DNA of 35,946 bases from Candidatus Heimdallarchaeota archaeon (GTDB lineage: Archaea; Asgardarchaeota; Heimdallarchaeia; Heimdallarchaeales; Kariarchaeaceae), in the NCBI GenBank assembly GCA_015522385.1, contig WAMJ01000193.1, forward strand, positions 1 to 35,946, written 5' to 3'. This document shows, one piece after another, positions 24,228 through 32,273 of the stretch. Every line of letters begins with the position of its first letter. Within the stretch, counting starts at the first letter, position 1. The notes beneath the pieces are model-generated. The model made no database searches. It was not told the DNA's origin and was given only the letters and a program-made list of their open reading frames with translations. A program made the position numbers and the translations under genes.

Positions 24228-24956
24228 TTATGTCGGGACAAACTTTCCTGAATTTGGTGTGAGGATCATCCCTTCAGATCGGAGGGCGTGTATTGCAGCA
24301 TCTATCGCGTCACCGCTGTAGCTAAGTATCTCCATGATCTCCTCCTTTGAAATCCCGTTTGCATTCTTGATAATCTCGAATACCTGATCTTTGACATTGG
24401 GCATCATCTCCGAAGGAAGATCTCCCCCTTCATTAATTCTTTCTGAATTCTGACTTCTCCAATCTTCAAATTCGCTCAATGTGAGGTACTTTGGGATCCT
24501 CCCCTCTGGCTCGAATCCCTCCTCCCCAGATTCAATTTCCAGCAGATTCACCCTTTGGTAGAGCTCAAAATCGATGTCGACAATCTGCACAGACTGTGCA
24601 GTTACTGAGATGCGGTCGTTGTACGACCTCGGTCTCCCGACTATGTCGACAATGTCTCCTCTACGTATCTTGTCGAATACAGAGGTCATTCCAAATAATG
24701 CCACGGTTATTGTCCCTGTACCATCATCCACTTCGAGGAGTAGGTACTTTTTACTTCCGCTTGCATTCTCCTTTGAAGTCTCGCCCTCCCGCCTTGAGAC
24801 GACAGTACCGAATATTTTGACCCTGAAGAGTGGGTCCTTATTGAGGACGATGTATCTTCTCTCCTCGTCCTCGAATGGATTTTTTACCTCGACCTCTTGT
24901 GCTTTGAGAAGGTCTCCTATCCTAATGAGCTTGCTTGGATGTCGTCTCTTGGTCAT
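24228..24956 (-). CDS. OB-fold single-strand-binding protein, RPA32-like
   Basis: The 242-residue protein has an OB fold at about 40-130 with the RPA-type strand FRVKIFGTVVSRRE, the acidic turn LLLEVDDGTGTITVALFG and the closing VDIVGRPRSYNDRISVTAQ. A linker follows, then a C-terminal winged helix (about 185-242; VKDQVFEIIKNANGISKEEI, IDAAIHALRSEGMILTPNSG). OB fold plus C-terminal winged helix is the layout of RPA32 (Rfa2) and Stn1, so a role in single-stranded DNA binding during replication or repair is likely. The large RPA subunit is not in the window. The start is ATG 24956, with an AT-rich box about 30 nt upstream. Confidence 0.8.
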   Translation of the reverse strand: MTKRRHPSKLIRIGDLLKAQEVEVKNPFEDEERRYIVLNKDPLFRVKIFGTVVSRREGETSKENASGSKKYLLLEVDDGTGTITVALFGMTSVFDKIRRGDIVDIVGRPRSYNDRISVTAQSVQIVDIDFELYQRVNLLEIESGEEGFEPEGRIPKYLTLSEFEDWRSQNSERINEGGDLPSEMMPNVKDQVFEIIKNANGISKEEIMEILSYSGDAIDAAIHALRSEGMILTPNSGKFVPT

Positions 24957-24982
24957 TACTAATTAATCTGATAAATTGCGAT

Positions 24983-24990
24983 CTAAAAAG
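24983..24990 (-). promoter_or_regulatory. TATA-like box for the RPA32-like gene
   Basis: CTTTTTAG on the minus strand is centred about 30 nt before ATG 24956. It is weaker than the other boxes in the window. Confidence 0.3.
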
Positions 24991-25029
24991 TGTTGATATT
25001 AGAATTCGTGTACAAGAAATTAGACAATA

Positions 25030-27036
25030 TTAGAAGATCAGTTCCTCGATGGAGGTGAGATTTCGGTCTACTTTGGCCTGGAGATCATCGATCTGATCAA
25101 GATACTCTTCCGCCATGTTCTGGTAGACGCTCTTTGTGATCTTCTTCTCGCGGTAGTTCTTCCTATTCTCCCTAATGCTGACATATGTATTCTGCAGCTT
25201 GTTGAAGGTGTTCATTGTGTTCTGGATGAGCTTGAAATACTTGTGAGGAATGCCCTCTGCATTCTTCACCACCTTCCCTAGTTCGATGTTAAGAGCTTTG
25301 AGTCTCTTATTGACCGCTTTAGTCTGCTCATCATACTCACGTTTGTTGATCTTCTTAGTCCGTCTGTCCTGCCTGAGCTTCTCAAGGGTGTTGGAGGCAG
25401 ACTGGTAGTCAACGAATACTCTGTGGAAGTCCTCAAGTTCCTTGACTGGTATCTTCTCCTTCACAATTTCGATCTTCTTCGAACTCCTTCCTCCATATTT
25501 ACTGGCGAAACCAGCATAGGCAAGGAGAAGGATGAGGGTTACTATGGTGTATGATAGTATCGGAGTTACCACCCAAATCCTGTTGTACTCGAAAAAGATG
25601 TTGAACTCATTGTTGTCGAATGAGGTGAAGTTTGTGGCCTTGATGGTAAACTCCGGATGCCTGAAGAGGCTGAAGGAGTTACGATCCGTTTTGACACTGA
25701 ATTCATAGGTCGTGAGCGGATTTGTGGATTTGAAGTTTTCACCAAGGAATCGTGCCCCTTCAGGGAATTCGAAGGTAGTTCTGAAGTCGCTGACGGTTGT
25801 GTTGAACCTCGACATCATGGTTGTGTTAAATGTCATCCTGTCATTCGAGCCAATGACAATTACGTCTGCTGTACTGAACCTGTACTCCACGGTGAATGTA
25901 TATTCCTCACCACCGTAGATTGTATTCCTGAAGGCTATTTTCAGACCCTTGAATGAACCATCTGGGAGAGAATCTGTCTTCGGGAACCCAGTGTCAGTGT
26001 CCCTGTCTTTAAGGTTCAAACTTCCCTCGACATCATAGACATTCGTTACGGTTGCTGATCCTGGGACAGAGAGCTGAGTTCCTCCAATACCAAAGCTTCG
26101 TATATAGCTAGGTGAGTTTTTTGGTTTTGGAGCTCCAAGGTGACGGAGTGTGACTTCTTCTCTGACGTAGACGTATCCATATGGGTCGATAATAACTCTT
26201 CTGTTAACTTGTTCAAAGACAAACGGGATGGTGATACTGAACCCACCTGCCTCAAAGTCTGTGGTAGATTTGAAAACTACGGTGGCATAGTCTACATCCT
26301 CAACAAGTCCCTTGTCCCTGTCGTACCCATTACTCTCGAGATTATTATAGATCAGGCTGTTGTTGTTCAACTGGTAGTCTCCCGTGGAATCAGAAGAGAA
26401 TCTGTCCTGCTGGCTCTCCAGCCCTATCTCGACTCTTCCAGTCGTGTTGATATTTGACAGGAGCGGGGTCACGGGGGTGATGAATTCAGCCCTCTGTTCA
26501 AATTCATCCAAGCTGAACCTAATGTGATTGACAGCAGTTAGCTCTGTCCTAATATAGATCTTCTTTGTCACATTGTCGGTTATAGGCTTGGAGTTGTTGG
26601 AGACATCAATGTAGTATGTCGTTGCTTCGAGACCCTTGTACACCTCGAAACCTCTCCTGAAATCTTGGTTCTGAATATCGAGGAAACTGGAGTATTGGAC
26701 CCAGACCCTGACACTCTGTACATCTTTCTGGAATACGGTAGGTATCGTGTAGTTGATCATCCCAATGCTTGTTTTATTGTCCTTAATCGTTACTGTAATG
26801 TCATCTTGAAGTACAATTTCAGAGTTAATGCGGATGGCTACTGTCCTATTCACAAATGCTGTAGCGTTAAGTCCTTCTACTTTTGGAGGATGATCGACAA
26901 CTCCCGAGAGTGTGATGTCCTGGAGTGATGCTGAGCCATCAGAAGTATTTTGTCCATTAAGCCCTGGTACGGGCGCTGCTAACATAGCAGCGAGTAGTGC
27001 GAAGATGAAAATAATCTTTCCGAACTTAAATTTCAA
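25030..27036 (-). CDS. Ribophorin I (OST1)-like oligosaccharyltransferase subunit
   Basis: The protein is 668 residues from TTG 27036, where GAGAGG lies 8 nt upstream and a clean signal peptide follows (MKFKFGKIIFIFALLAAMLA). TTG 27057 would add seven residues. The ectodomain has many N-x-S/T sequons. Around residues 285-300 it reads YVYVREEVTLRHLGA, matching human ribophorin I NIAVEENVDLKHTGA. Later FEFPEGARFLGE matches IILPEGAKNIEI. One membrane helix (about 488-511) is followed by a cytoplasmic helical bundle ending KITKSVYQNMAEEYLDQIDD, aligning with ribophorin [20 protein letters not shown]. An earlier segment (VNRTVAIRINSEIVLQDD) resembles the start of the second domain (VNRRVIIDPYGYVYVREE), suggesting duplication. 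Ribophorin I assists STT3 in N-glycosylation in eukaryotes, and Asgard homologues have been reported. Confidence 0.8.
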   Translation of the reverse strand: MKFKFGKIIFIFALLAAMLAAPVPGLNGQNTSDGSASLQDITLSGVVDHPPKVEGLNATAFVNRTVAIRINSEIVLQDDITVTIKDNKTSIGMINYTIPTVFQKDVQSVRVWVQYSSFLDIQNQDFRRGFEVYKGLEATTYYIDVSNNSKPITDNVTKKIYIRTELTAVNHIRFSLDEFEQRAEFITPVTPLLSNINTTGRVEIGLESQQDRFSSDSTGDYQLNNNSLIYNNLESNGYDRDKGLVEDVDYATVVFKSTTDFEAGGFSITIPFVFEQVNRRVIIDPYGYVYVREEVTLRHLGAPKPKNSPSYIRSFGIGGTQLSVPGSATVTNVYDVEGSLNLKDRDTDTGFPKTDSLPDGSFKGLKIAFRNTIYGGEEYTFTVEYRFSTADVIVIGSNDRMTFNTTMMSRFNTTVSDFRTTFEFPEGARFLGENFKSTNPLTTYEFSVKTDRNSFSLFRHPEFTIKATNFTSFDNNEFNIFFEYNRIWVVTPILSYTIVTLILLLAYAGFASKYGGRSSKKIEIVKEKIPVKELEDFHRVFVDYQSASNTLEKLRQDRRTKKINKREYDEQTKAVNKRLKALNIELGKVVKNAEGIPHKYFKLIQNTMNTFNKLQNTYVSIRENRKNYREKKITKSVYQNMAEEYLDQIDDLQAKVDRNLTSIEELIF

Positions 27037-27094
27037 TGATATAACCTCTCTGTTCAAGATTCTTTACGGTAACTATTCCTACTCAAAATCTGAA

Positions 27095-27102
27095 TTTTAA
27101 AT
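27095..27102 (-). promoter_or_regulatory. TATA-like box for the ribophorin I-like gene
   Basis: ATTTAAAA on the minus strand lies about 60 nt before TTG 27036. This gives a leader of roughly 38 bases that contains the GAGAGG ribosome binding site at about 27045-27050. Confidence 0.4.
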
Positions 27103-27157
27103 AACTTGTGGAGTTATACACTTGTTTCGCGTTTTCAGGAAGAATGATTTAGGTATT

Positions 27158-27709
27158 TTACAGGTTAACCTCTACAGTTCTTCCACAATGTTCGCAGACG
27201 ACTTTTCCTCCCTCGAAGTCGCGACCCGCGATCTTCCGTGCGCAATAACAGACCCATCCGATAAGCCTCGCAGGATTACCTACCACAAGAGCATGTGGTG
27301 GAACATCCTTATTCACCACTGATCCAGCACCAATGAGTGAGTATCTCCCCAGAATGTTCCCGCATATAATCGTTGAGTTTGCACCGATACTCACCCCATC
27401 CTCTACCGATGTTTGAGTGATCTCCCATTCTTCGGTGACCCTCGGGTGGAGATCATTGGTAAAAGCAACGTGAGGTCCAACAAAGACGTCGTTCCCTATA
27501 GTTACTCCATTGTACACACTGACTAGATTCTGAACCTTCACGTTGTCACCGATTTTAACCTCTGCATCAATATAGCTACTTTTCCCAACTATCACGTTCT
27601 TACCCAACGTCGCGGTTCTCCTCACATGGGCAAAATGCCATATTTTTGTGCCTTCACCGATATTTGCTCCCTCCTCTACCACAGCAGTCTCATGGACGTA
27701 GTAATTCAC
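27158..27709 (-). CDS. Sugar N-acetyltransferase, left-handed beta-helix (WbpD/WlbB-like)
   Basis: The protein is 183 residues from GTG 27709. Hexapeptide repeats fill residues about 5-150 (IGEGTKIWHFAHV, LGKNVIVGKSSYI, VSIGANSTIICGNILGRYSL), with the catalytic-type loop HVAFTNDLHPR. The fold and the order of motifs match UDP-2-acetamido-3-amino-2,3-dideoxyglucuronate N-acetyltransferases, which make sugars for surface glycans. The tail has CYC...CEHC, a small zinc-ribbon-like feature common in this family. A longer start at GTG 27781 is possible, but that region contains the nurA promoter box. A role in making glycans for the N-glycosylation system implied by its neighbour, the ribophorin I homologue, is plausible. 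Confidence 0.85.
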   Translation of the reverse strand: MNYYVHETAVVEEGANIGEGTKIWHFAHVRRTATLGKNVIVGKSSYIDAEVKIGDNVKVQNLVSVYNGVTIGNDVFVGPHVAFTNDLHPRVTEEWEITQTSVEDGVSIGANSTIICGNILGRYSLIGAGSVVNKDVPPHALVVGNPARLIGWVCYCARKIAGRDFEGGKVVCEHCGRTVEVNL

Positions 27710-27787
27710 AAATACTCTGGATGTGGTGGAGTATTCAAATCTTGTCTTTAACCCTGAGAATTTCACCTGAAAATATCTCACGGGTGC

Positions 27788-27795
27788 ATTAATAA
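27788..27795 (+). promoter_or_regulatory. TATA-like box for the nurA operon
   Basis: ATTAATAA is centred 26 nt before TTG 27817, indicating a leaderless nurA message. It lies in the divergent region with the acetyltransferase gene. Confidence 0.5.
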
Positions 27796-27816
27796 GGGAC
27801 GACGTGTCAGGGGGGA

Positions 27817-28905
27817 TTGGGATATACCTTGGAAGAACTTACTGACCTCGACTCCCTCAGGAGTCTGATAAATAAGATTTCTACCTCTCTTGAAAACGAG
27901 ATCAAGTACTTCATGGATCAGGTGAATGACCGTACAGACCCAGTCAATAATACCCCTTGGCACTCACTTCCTACCATGAGCCCCTGTATGCCCATTGTTG
28001 CAGCGGTAGATGGAGGCTCTCGGTCGCTGAATACGAGGGGGTCAAAGATATTGTTCGCACAAGCTGCAGGGCGGATTATGGGTCCAGAAGAGGTGAAGAA
28101 TGAGCCATGGCAGATCACACGGAGGACAATGATATCCGTCAGTGACCTTGCTGAGGATCTGCTAGGACTACTCAGGCAGAAGCTGGAGATTATGGTATCA
28201 CTCAAACTTCTCAAATCTGGATCTCCAAAGTATCTGATGGTTGACGGTACACTTGAAACTCTTTTCAGGGTAGGTGTCCCAAGCAGGATATCCAACGCAT
28301 GGAAAGACTCCCGGAATATTCAGCCAGAAGTTGAGGTATTCTTCAATGAGATTGTGGCATATGGTTCTGCTCTCTCCTCGTTTTTGGAAGAGGTTCAGAA
28401 GTCGGACGTGAGGGTTCTAGGTATCCCCAAGGATAACTACACCAAGAAGTTCGTAAGTGCAAAATCAGAATTCACCGATACCACTTTCTTCTCCGTGGTA
28501 TCGAAGGAGAAAGCAGGATACAGTATGATGAAAGAAATCGATGCACAGAAGACCTTGGGAAGAACGGTCGTCCCACAGATATGGGAAAAGGAGAACATAA
28601 AACTCCCTGATGGATTCGACAAGCTCAAAACATTCTACTGCTCAATTAAGGACAAGGGAACCCCGATACGTATAGACCAATTCGCCAGTGTCGCCCTTGG
28701 ACAGGAGGAACTGCTAGCAGACCTCCTCACCCTTTCTGACGAGCAGGACTGGTTTATACCTCCCCGTCTTGCCCACGAGAAAGCGGTAATAAAATCTGAC
28801 TTTTTCGAGGCACTGTACCAAGGCGTATACACACAGGTTAGCAATCTCTCTCCCCTGTATGCAAAACTGATACTAGGTGGGAGCAGGAGATCACGAACAC
28901 AATGA
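27817..28905 (+). CDS. nurA: NurA-domain 5'-3' nuclease
   Basis: The 362-residue protein has the NurA metal-site motifs: AAVDGGSRSL (Asp65) and YLMVDGTLE (Asp143), followed by the region VRVLGIPKDNYTKKF and a C-terminal ARLAHEKAVI-like stretch. NurA is an Mn-dependent nuclease that normally works with the HerA helicase and Mre11-Rad50 to resect DNA ends for homologous recombination. Here none of those genes is adjacent; instead its stop overlaps the start of a Cas4-like nuclease gene by 4 bp. The start is TTG 27817, the only possible start near the TATA box because an in-frame stop lies at 27793. Confidence 0.85.
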   Translation: MGYTLEELTDLDSLRSLINKISTSLENEIKYFMDQVNDRTDPVNNTPWHSLPTMSPCMPIVAAVDGGSRSLNTRGSKILFAQAAGRIMGPEEVKNEPWQITRRTMISVSDLAEDLLGLLRQKLEIMVSLKLLKSGSPKYLMVDGTLETLFRVGVPSRISNAWKDSRNIQPEVEVFFNEIVAYGSALSSFLEEVQKSDVRVLGIPKDNYTKKFVSAKSEFTDTTFFSVVSKEKAGYSMMKEIDAQKTLGRTVVPQIWEKENIKLPDGFDKLKTFYCSIKDKGTPIRIDQFASVALGQEELLADLLTLSDEQDWFIPPRLAHEKAVIKSDFFEALYQGVYTQVSNLSPLYAKLILGGSRRSRTQ

Positions 28906-29684
28906 ACTGGAAAGATTCGCTTCTCAATAGGCCTCAGATGGAGTCGGAGGTGCCGCTCCGTTTCGGGAAATCGAGACTTTTTGTCTCGACTCTGGCTGCT
29001 CAGCTGTTCTGTGAGCAGAAAGTGGATTTCGAGGAGCAATTTGGTAAGGAGGAGCTTGAGGTTCAGAAAGTCGGGACAGAGATTCACGACACACTCGTCC
29101 CCACCGAGGTAGTTCCTACAGAACAACTCATCAAGCACATTGAGGAGAAGAGGACAATCACCTCGATCTTCCCTACAAGGTATGAAACTGAAGGGATAGT
29201 GATCAGCGGGATCCACGATGGGCTGATCTTCAGGGATGGAAAACCTCTTTATCTTCTTGAGATCAAGACCACTCGAAACCCAAACAACCTGAAGAAGACT
29301 TACCCCGGAGAGAGATTTCAAGCCTTCCTCTATGCCCTATCCCTTGAGCAGATGGGTTTCAATATCAGTGGTATGAAAATTGTCATCCCTAAGGTCCTAC
29401 AAGACGTCCAGAGGGAATCGATTGTGGAACCTCTTATAAGATATCTCGATGGGGAAGAGAACGCTCTCGAACAGGAGTTCAACTCAAGGATTAGAATCCA
29501 CAAGTACTCTCTAACACAGAAGCGGAGGGATAAGACGCTGGAGACCATCTCTGATCTTGTTGCTTACTGGAGGGAGGAAAGAAAGCCCCGAGGGGCCAGC
29601 AGTTATATCAAGTGTAAGTTCTGCCAGTTCAACACGAGTTGTCCAAAATCTCTGTTTCGTCCTCTGGACAAAGGAAATAATTAA
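28902..29684 (+). CDS. Cas4/RecB-like PD-(D/E)XK Fe-S nuclease
   Basis: The 260-residue protein has all RecB/Cas4 elements: Cys37 (FCEQK), GTEIH (58-62), the metal-binding Asp106 in SGIHDG, the catalytic pair Glu120-x-Lys122 in LLEIKTT, QAFLY (Gln140-Tyr144), and the C-terminal triplet Cys238, Cys241, Cys247. Cys37 with the last three should hold a 4Fe-4S cluster as in Cas4 and AddB. It is predicted to cut single-stranded DNA. No cas1, cas2 or CRISPR array is in the window. Overlap with nurA (ATGA) implies coupled translation and joint action on DNA ends. Its sequence is clearly paralogous to the C-terminal domain of the RpoK fusion at 17969-19546. Confidence 0.88.
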   Translation: MNWKDSLLNRPQMESEVPLRFGKSRLFVSTLAAQLFCEQKVDFEEQFGKEELEVQKVGTEIHDTLVPTEVVPTEQLIKHIEEKRTITSIFPTRYETEGIVISGIHDGLIFRDGKPLYLLEIKTTRNPNNLKKTYPGERFQAFLYALSLEQMGFNISGMKIVIPKVLQDVQRESIVEPLIRYLDGEENALEQEFNSRIRIHKYSLTQKRRDKTLETISDLVAYWREERKPRGASSYIKCKFCQFNTSCPKSLFRPLDKGNN

Positions 29685-29701
29685 AGGGAGGACTCCATCT
29701 C

Positions 29702-30673
29702 TTGGCTGTGAGCTATCGTCTAGAAGACTTTGATCTAGCAGAAGAACATGTCAGACGAGTAATGTCTCCCAGTCCTGTCATCCGTTCAGGTTGGTTGTCT
29801 GATATGTTGCGAGCGGATGTATTCCTCAAACTGGAGTGCCTGAACCCAGGGCATTCCTTCAAGATCAGGGGCGCAATGCACTCTCTCCTCTCCCAAAATC
29901 CCCTTCCCAATTTTGTTGTAACAGCTAGCGGTGGTAACCACGGGCTCGGAGTAGCGATTGCAGCACGATTGCTGAATATCCCCTGTAGGGTATTCCTCCC
30001 GATATCGACCTCAAACTACCGGGTAGAATTGCTGGAGAAATTGGGTGCTGAGGTCAAGCTGGTTGGTGACACCTGGGATGATGCAAACAAGATCGCAATT
30101 GAATTTGCATCAGAAACGTCTTTACTGTATATCCACCCATTTGCAGACGTAGAGGTTATCACTGGTCAGGGCACCATCGTAAACGAACTCATTGACCAAA
30201 TAGACAACTTTGACATGATTCTGGTGTCTGTTGGAGGTGGTGGTCTTATCACCGGAATCACTCGAAACTTGGATGCAAGGGGACTTCTGGACCATGTCGA
30301 AGTCCATAGCGTTGAGACGAAGGGTGCAGACTCTCTCTTTCAGAGCATAAATGCGGGGCAGCTCGTGACACTTCCCGACATTACCTCAATTGCAAAAACC
30401 CTAGGTGCTCGACGTACGACTCCTGAGATTTTCTCATACCTTAGGGACAGACTTTCTGGAGCTCATATTGTTACCGATAAGTCAGCTGTAGCATCTATGG
30501 TGGAGTTCTTGGAGCATGAAAAAATCCTTGTTGAGCCTGCGACATCATGCACAGTATCTCTCTTGACCTCAGGATCACTTGACATTGAAGGAAAGCGAGT
30601 GGTTGTTGTGATCTGTGGATCAAATGTGACGCTAGATGAACTCAGCGCCTGGAGACAGAGATTCGACGTTTGA
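29702..30673 (+). CDS. PLP-dependent threonine/serine dehydratase family
   Basis: The 323-residue protein is of fold-type II with the cofactor Lys54 in SFKIRGA, a substrate loop TASGGNHGLG, and the phosphate-binding glycine loop VGGGGLITG near 176-184. Family members are threonine ammonia-lyase, serine dehydratase or serine racemase. It lacks the C-terminal ACT regulatory domain of biosynthetic IlvA, so it is a catabolic or racemase-type short form; the exact substrate is not decided. The start is TTG 29702, with GGGAGG about 8 nt upstream and only 17 bp after the Cas4-like stop, so it is probably in the nurA transcript. Its end overlaps the convergent gene by 32 bp. Confidence 0.9.
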   Translation: MAVSYRLEDFDLAEEHVRRVMSPSPVIRSGWLSDMLRADVFLKLECLNPGHSFKIRGAMHSLLSQNPLPNFVVTASGGNHGLGVAIAARLLNIPCRVFLPISTSNYRVELLEKLGAEVKLVGDTWDDANKIAIEFASETSLLYIHPFADVEVITGQGTIVNELIDQIDNFDMILVSVGGGGLITGITRNLDARGLLDHVEVHSVETKGADSLFQSINAGQLVTLPDITSIAKTLGARRTTPEIFSYLRDRLSGAHIVTDKSAVASMVEFLEHEKILVEPATSCTVSLLTSGSLDIEGKRVVVVICGSNVTLDELSAWRQRFDV

Positions 30674-31448
30674 TTACTATGAAGAAAATGATTGTTGTAA
30701 ATGGTGCTATGAATGGAAGTTCATTATTGGTGGTTTCACCCTGCAGGTTGTATTTGAAAGTACTGGTATCTATCCGCTCCCAGTTATCATTCACTCCGTA
30801 GTTCTCTACAGAGACCACGAAGGTCAGGTCATCCGGTCCATAATTCTCCCCGACACTGAATGTTGGGAACGTGGTCTCGACGGTTTGCCCTCCAGAATTT
30901 ATGGACACCTCAGTCGTCTGGTTGTATATTACCCTGTCATTCGCCAATACAAGAAGTTGTGGTGAGACATTGATCACAACTGCAAGTAGGTCATTGTTCC
31001 GATGGATAAGCGTACTTACAGCATATTGCTCTGGATATGACTCCATAACTGCTACATTCACATCGACAGGCCAAGCCTGCATAGGTTCTTCTTGATCCAA
31101 CCCTGTAACTCTGAAGAATATCTCCATGACAAGGTTCTGGAACTCAGATTCGACTTTATCATTATAGGTTCGATTGATGGTATTTCCACCTATATTTATA
31201 AATACTCTCCCCTCTCCTCCCTCTGGTAATGTACTTGTGCGATTCAATAACTCTTGGGCAAGATTTGCGGTTCTGTACAGCTCTGATCGATACGAAGTGG
31301 TTCCTACGACAACCTCAGCCACTTCCCCATCTAGGATAAGGGAAGCCTGCTGTTCGTTGTATTGGAATCTGATTGCAACGAAATTTGTTTGGTCCGCACT
31401 CACTCCTAAGCTTGAAATCAGAAGGAGTACTACTAGGAATATTCTCAT
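30642..31448 (-). CDS. Secreted, C-terminally anchored surface protein
   Basis: The 268-residue protein has an N-terminal signal peptide (MRIFLVVLLLISSLGVSA). The ectodomain has about ten N-x-S/T sequons (for example NRTS, NQTT), and a C-terminal membrane helix (about 245-259) precedes a basic tail (KRRISVSRR). It is type I membrane topology with the bulk outside. The fold appears beta-rich and I do not recognise it. The start is ATG 31448, with a TATA-like box 26 nt upstream. Its 3' end overlaps the dehydratase gene by 32 bp in convergent orientation. Confidence 0.65.
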   Translation of the reverse strand: MRIFLVVLLLISSLGVSADQTNFVAIRFQYNEQQASLILDGEVAEVVVGTTSYRSELYRTANLAQELLNRTSTLPEGGEGRVFINIGGNTINRTYNDKVESEFQNLVMEIFFRVTGLDQEEPMQAWPVDVNVAVMESYPEQYAVSTLIHRNNDLLAVVINVSPQLLVLANDRVIYNQTTEVSINSGGQTVETTFPTFSVGENYGPDDLTFVVSVENYGVNDNWERIDTSTFKYNLQGETTNNELPFIAPFTTIIFFIVIKRRISVSRR

Positions 31449-31470
31449 AATTAACCCCTGTCGTAGTGTG

Positions 31471-31478
31471 TATTAAAG
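31471..31478 (-). promoter_or_regulatory. TATA-like box for the anchored surface protein gene
   Basis: CTTTAATA on the minus strand is centred 26 nt before ATG 31448, consistent with a leaderless transcript. Confidence 0.5.
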
Positions 31479-31526
31479 TTGGAGGGAGAAATTTTCACCC
31501 TTTGGGGATTAAATATATCCCCTACA

Positions 31527-31535
31527 TTTTATAAT
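31527..31535 (+). promoter_or_regulatory. TATA-like box for the 218-residue membrane protein gene
   Basis: TTTTATAAT is centred about 27 nt before GTG 31558, supporting that codon (or TTG 31555) as a leaderless start. Confidence 0.5.
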
Positions 31536-31554
31536 CGACAGTGTACAGTATTAT

Positions 31555-32211
31555 TTGGTGAGGTATACATACTTCCTCTTCGCTGTCCTTGTCCTTTCGA
31601 TTATCACCGTAGCTCCGGCTGATGTCAATGCTGGTAGTCTACCTCCACAAGAGACATACGTCGCTCCTCTGCAGAATGAGACGACAACCGAAACTGGGAC
31701 ATCAACCGCTGAATCTAAGGTAGAGGCGACTATAGGTGAGACACTTAGCGAGATATCTGGGACTGTGGCAGAGGCGGCAGCTGGTGATCCCCTCACAGTG
31801 GTCATATTCTTACTCGGTGGAATTCTCATGCTTGCAGCAGTCCCCTTGACAATGATCGGGATCTTTATCCTAGTACGAAGAGCTGATCGCTATTTCCGGA
31901 GAAGATATGGAAGATTCGAGGAACACGATCCCCGTGGCAAAACCTTCGAAAAGTTCAGACTCTATTTCGACTACAGCGAGATGGTGTCATTCCTCACAAG
32001 GCACTCAAGCCATGTTATGATCTTGGGAATAGTTACGCTTATTCTCTCGTTATTCCTCATTGTCACTGAATCAGGGTTGGTTATTGGGATACTAAGTTTA
32101 CTCGTCTCCCTTGTTCTACTAGAGAATGCTTACTACATTAGGAGGTTCTCTCAGCACAAGGAACAAACCACGGAGGATTTTGACAATTACCTCGAAAAGG
32201 AGTTTTACTAG
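31555..32211 (+). CDS. Membrane protein with signal peptide and three further helices
   Basis: The protein is 218 residues from TTG 31555, or 217 from GTG 31558. An N-terminal signal sequence (about 3-22, ending in an Ala/Asp-rich stretch) is followed by a Thr/Glu-rich exposed segment (30-75). A membrane helix lies at about 80-105, a charged loop with RRRYGRFEEHDPRG at about 110-130, and two more helices near the C-terminus (about 155-200). No known domain is recognised. It is divergent from the surface protein gene at 30642-31448; both are membrane proteins and their promoters face away from a shared 106-bp region. Confidence 0.65.
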   Translation: MVRYTYFLFAVLVLSIITVAPADVNAGSLPPQETYVAPLQNETTTETGTSTAESKVEATIGETLSEISGTVAEAAAGDPLTVVIFLLGGILMLAAVPLTMIGIFILVRRADRYFRRRYGRFEEHDPRGKTFEKFRLYFDYSEMVSFLTRHSSHVMILGIVTLILSLFLIVTESGLVIGILSLLVSLVLLENAYYIRRFSQHKEQTTEDFDNYLEKEFY

Positions 32212-32238
32212 GGTTAAACCACTAGTAACTCACTATCC

Positions 32239-32246
32239 TTATTAAT
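32239..32246 (+). promoter_or_regulatory. TATA-like box for the small winged-helix gene
   Basis: TTATTAAT is centred 31 nt before ATG 32274 and 22 nt before TTG 32265. The ATG, with a very short leader, fits better. Confidence 0.4.
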
Positions 32247-32273
32247 GGATTTGGTGGTATCTAATTGAGAGTC

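Noticed and set aside
27158..27220. Zinc-ribbon tail of the sugar acetyltransferase as a novel fusion
   Set aside because: Paired CxC/CxxC tails are common in this acetyltransferase family, so it is not unusual.
28635..29321. 228-residue minus-strand open frame across the nurA/Cas4-like junction
   Set aside because: It is antisense to two well-supported nuclease genes and shows no recognisable motif.
28902..29684. Cas4-like gene as part of a CRISPR-Cas system
   Set aside because: No repeat array, cas1, cas2 or effector gene is present. Coupling to nurA points to DNA end processing instead.
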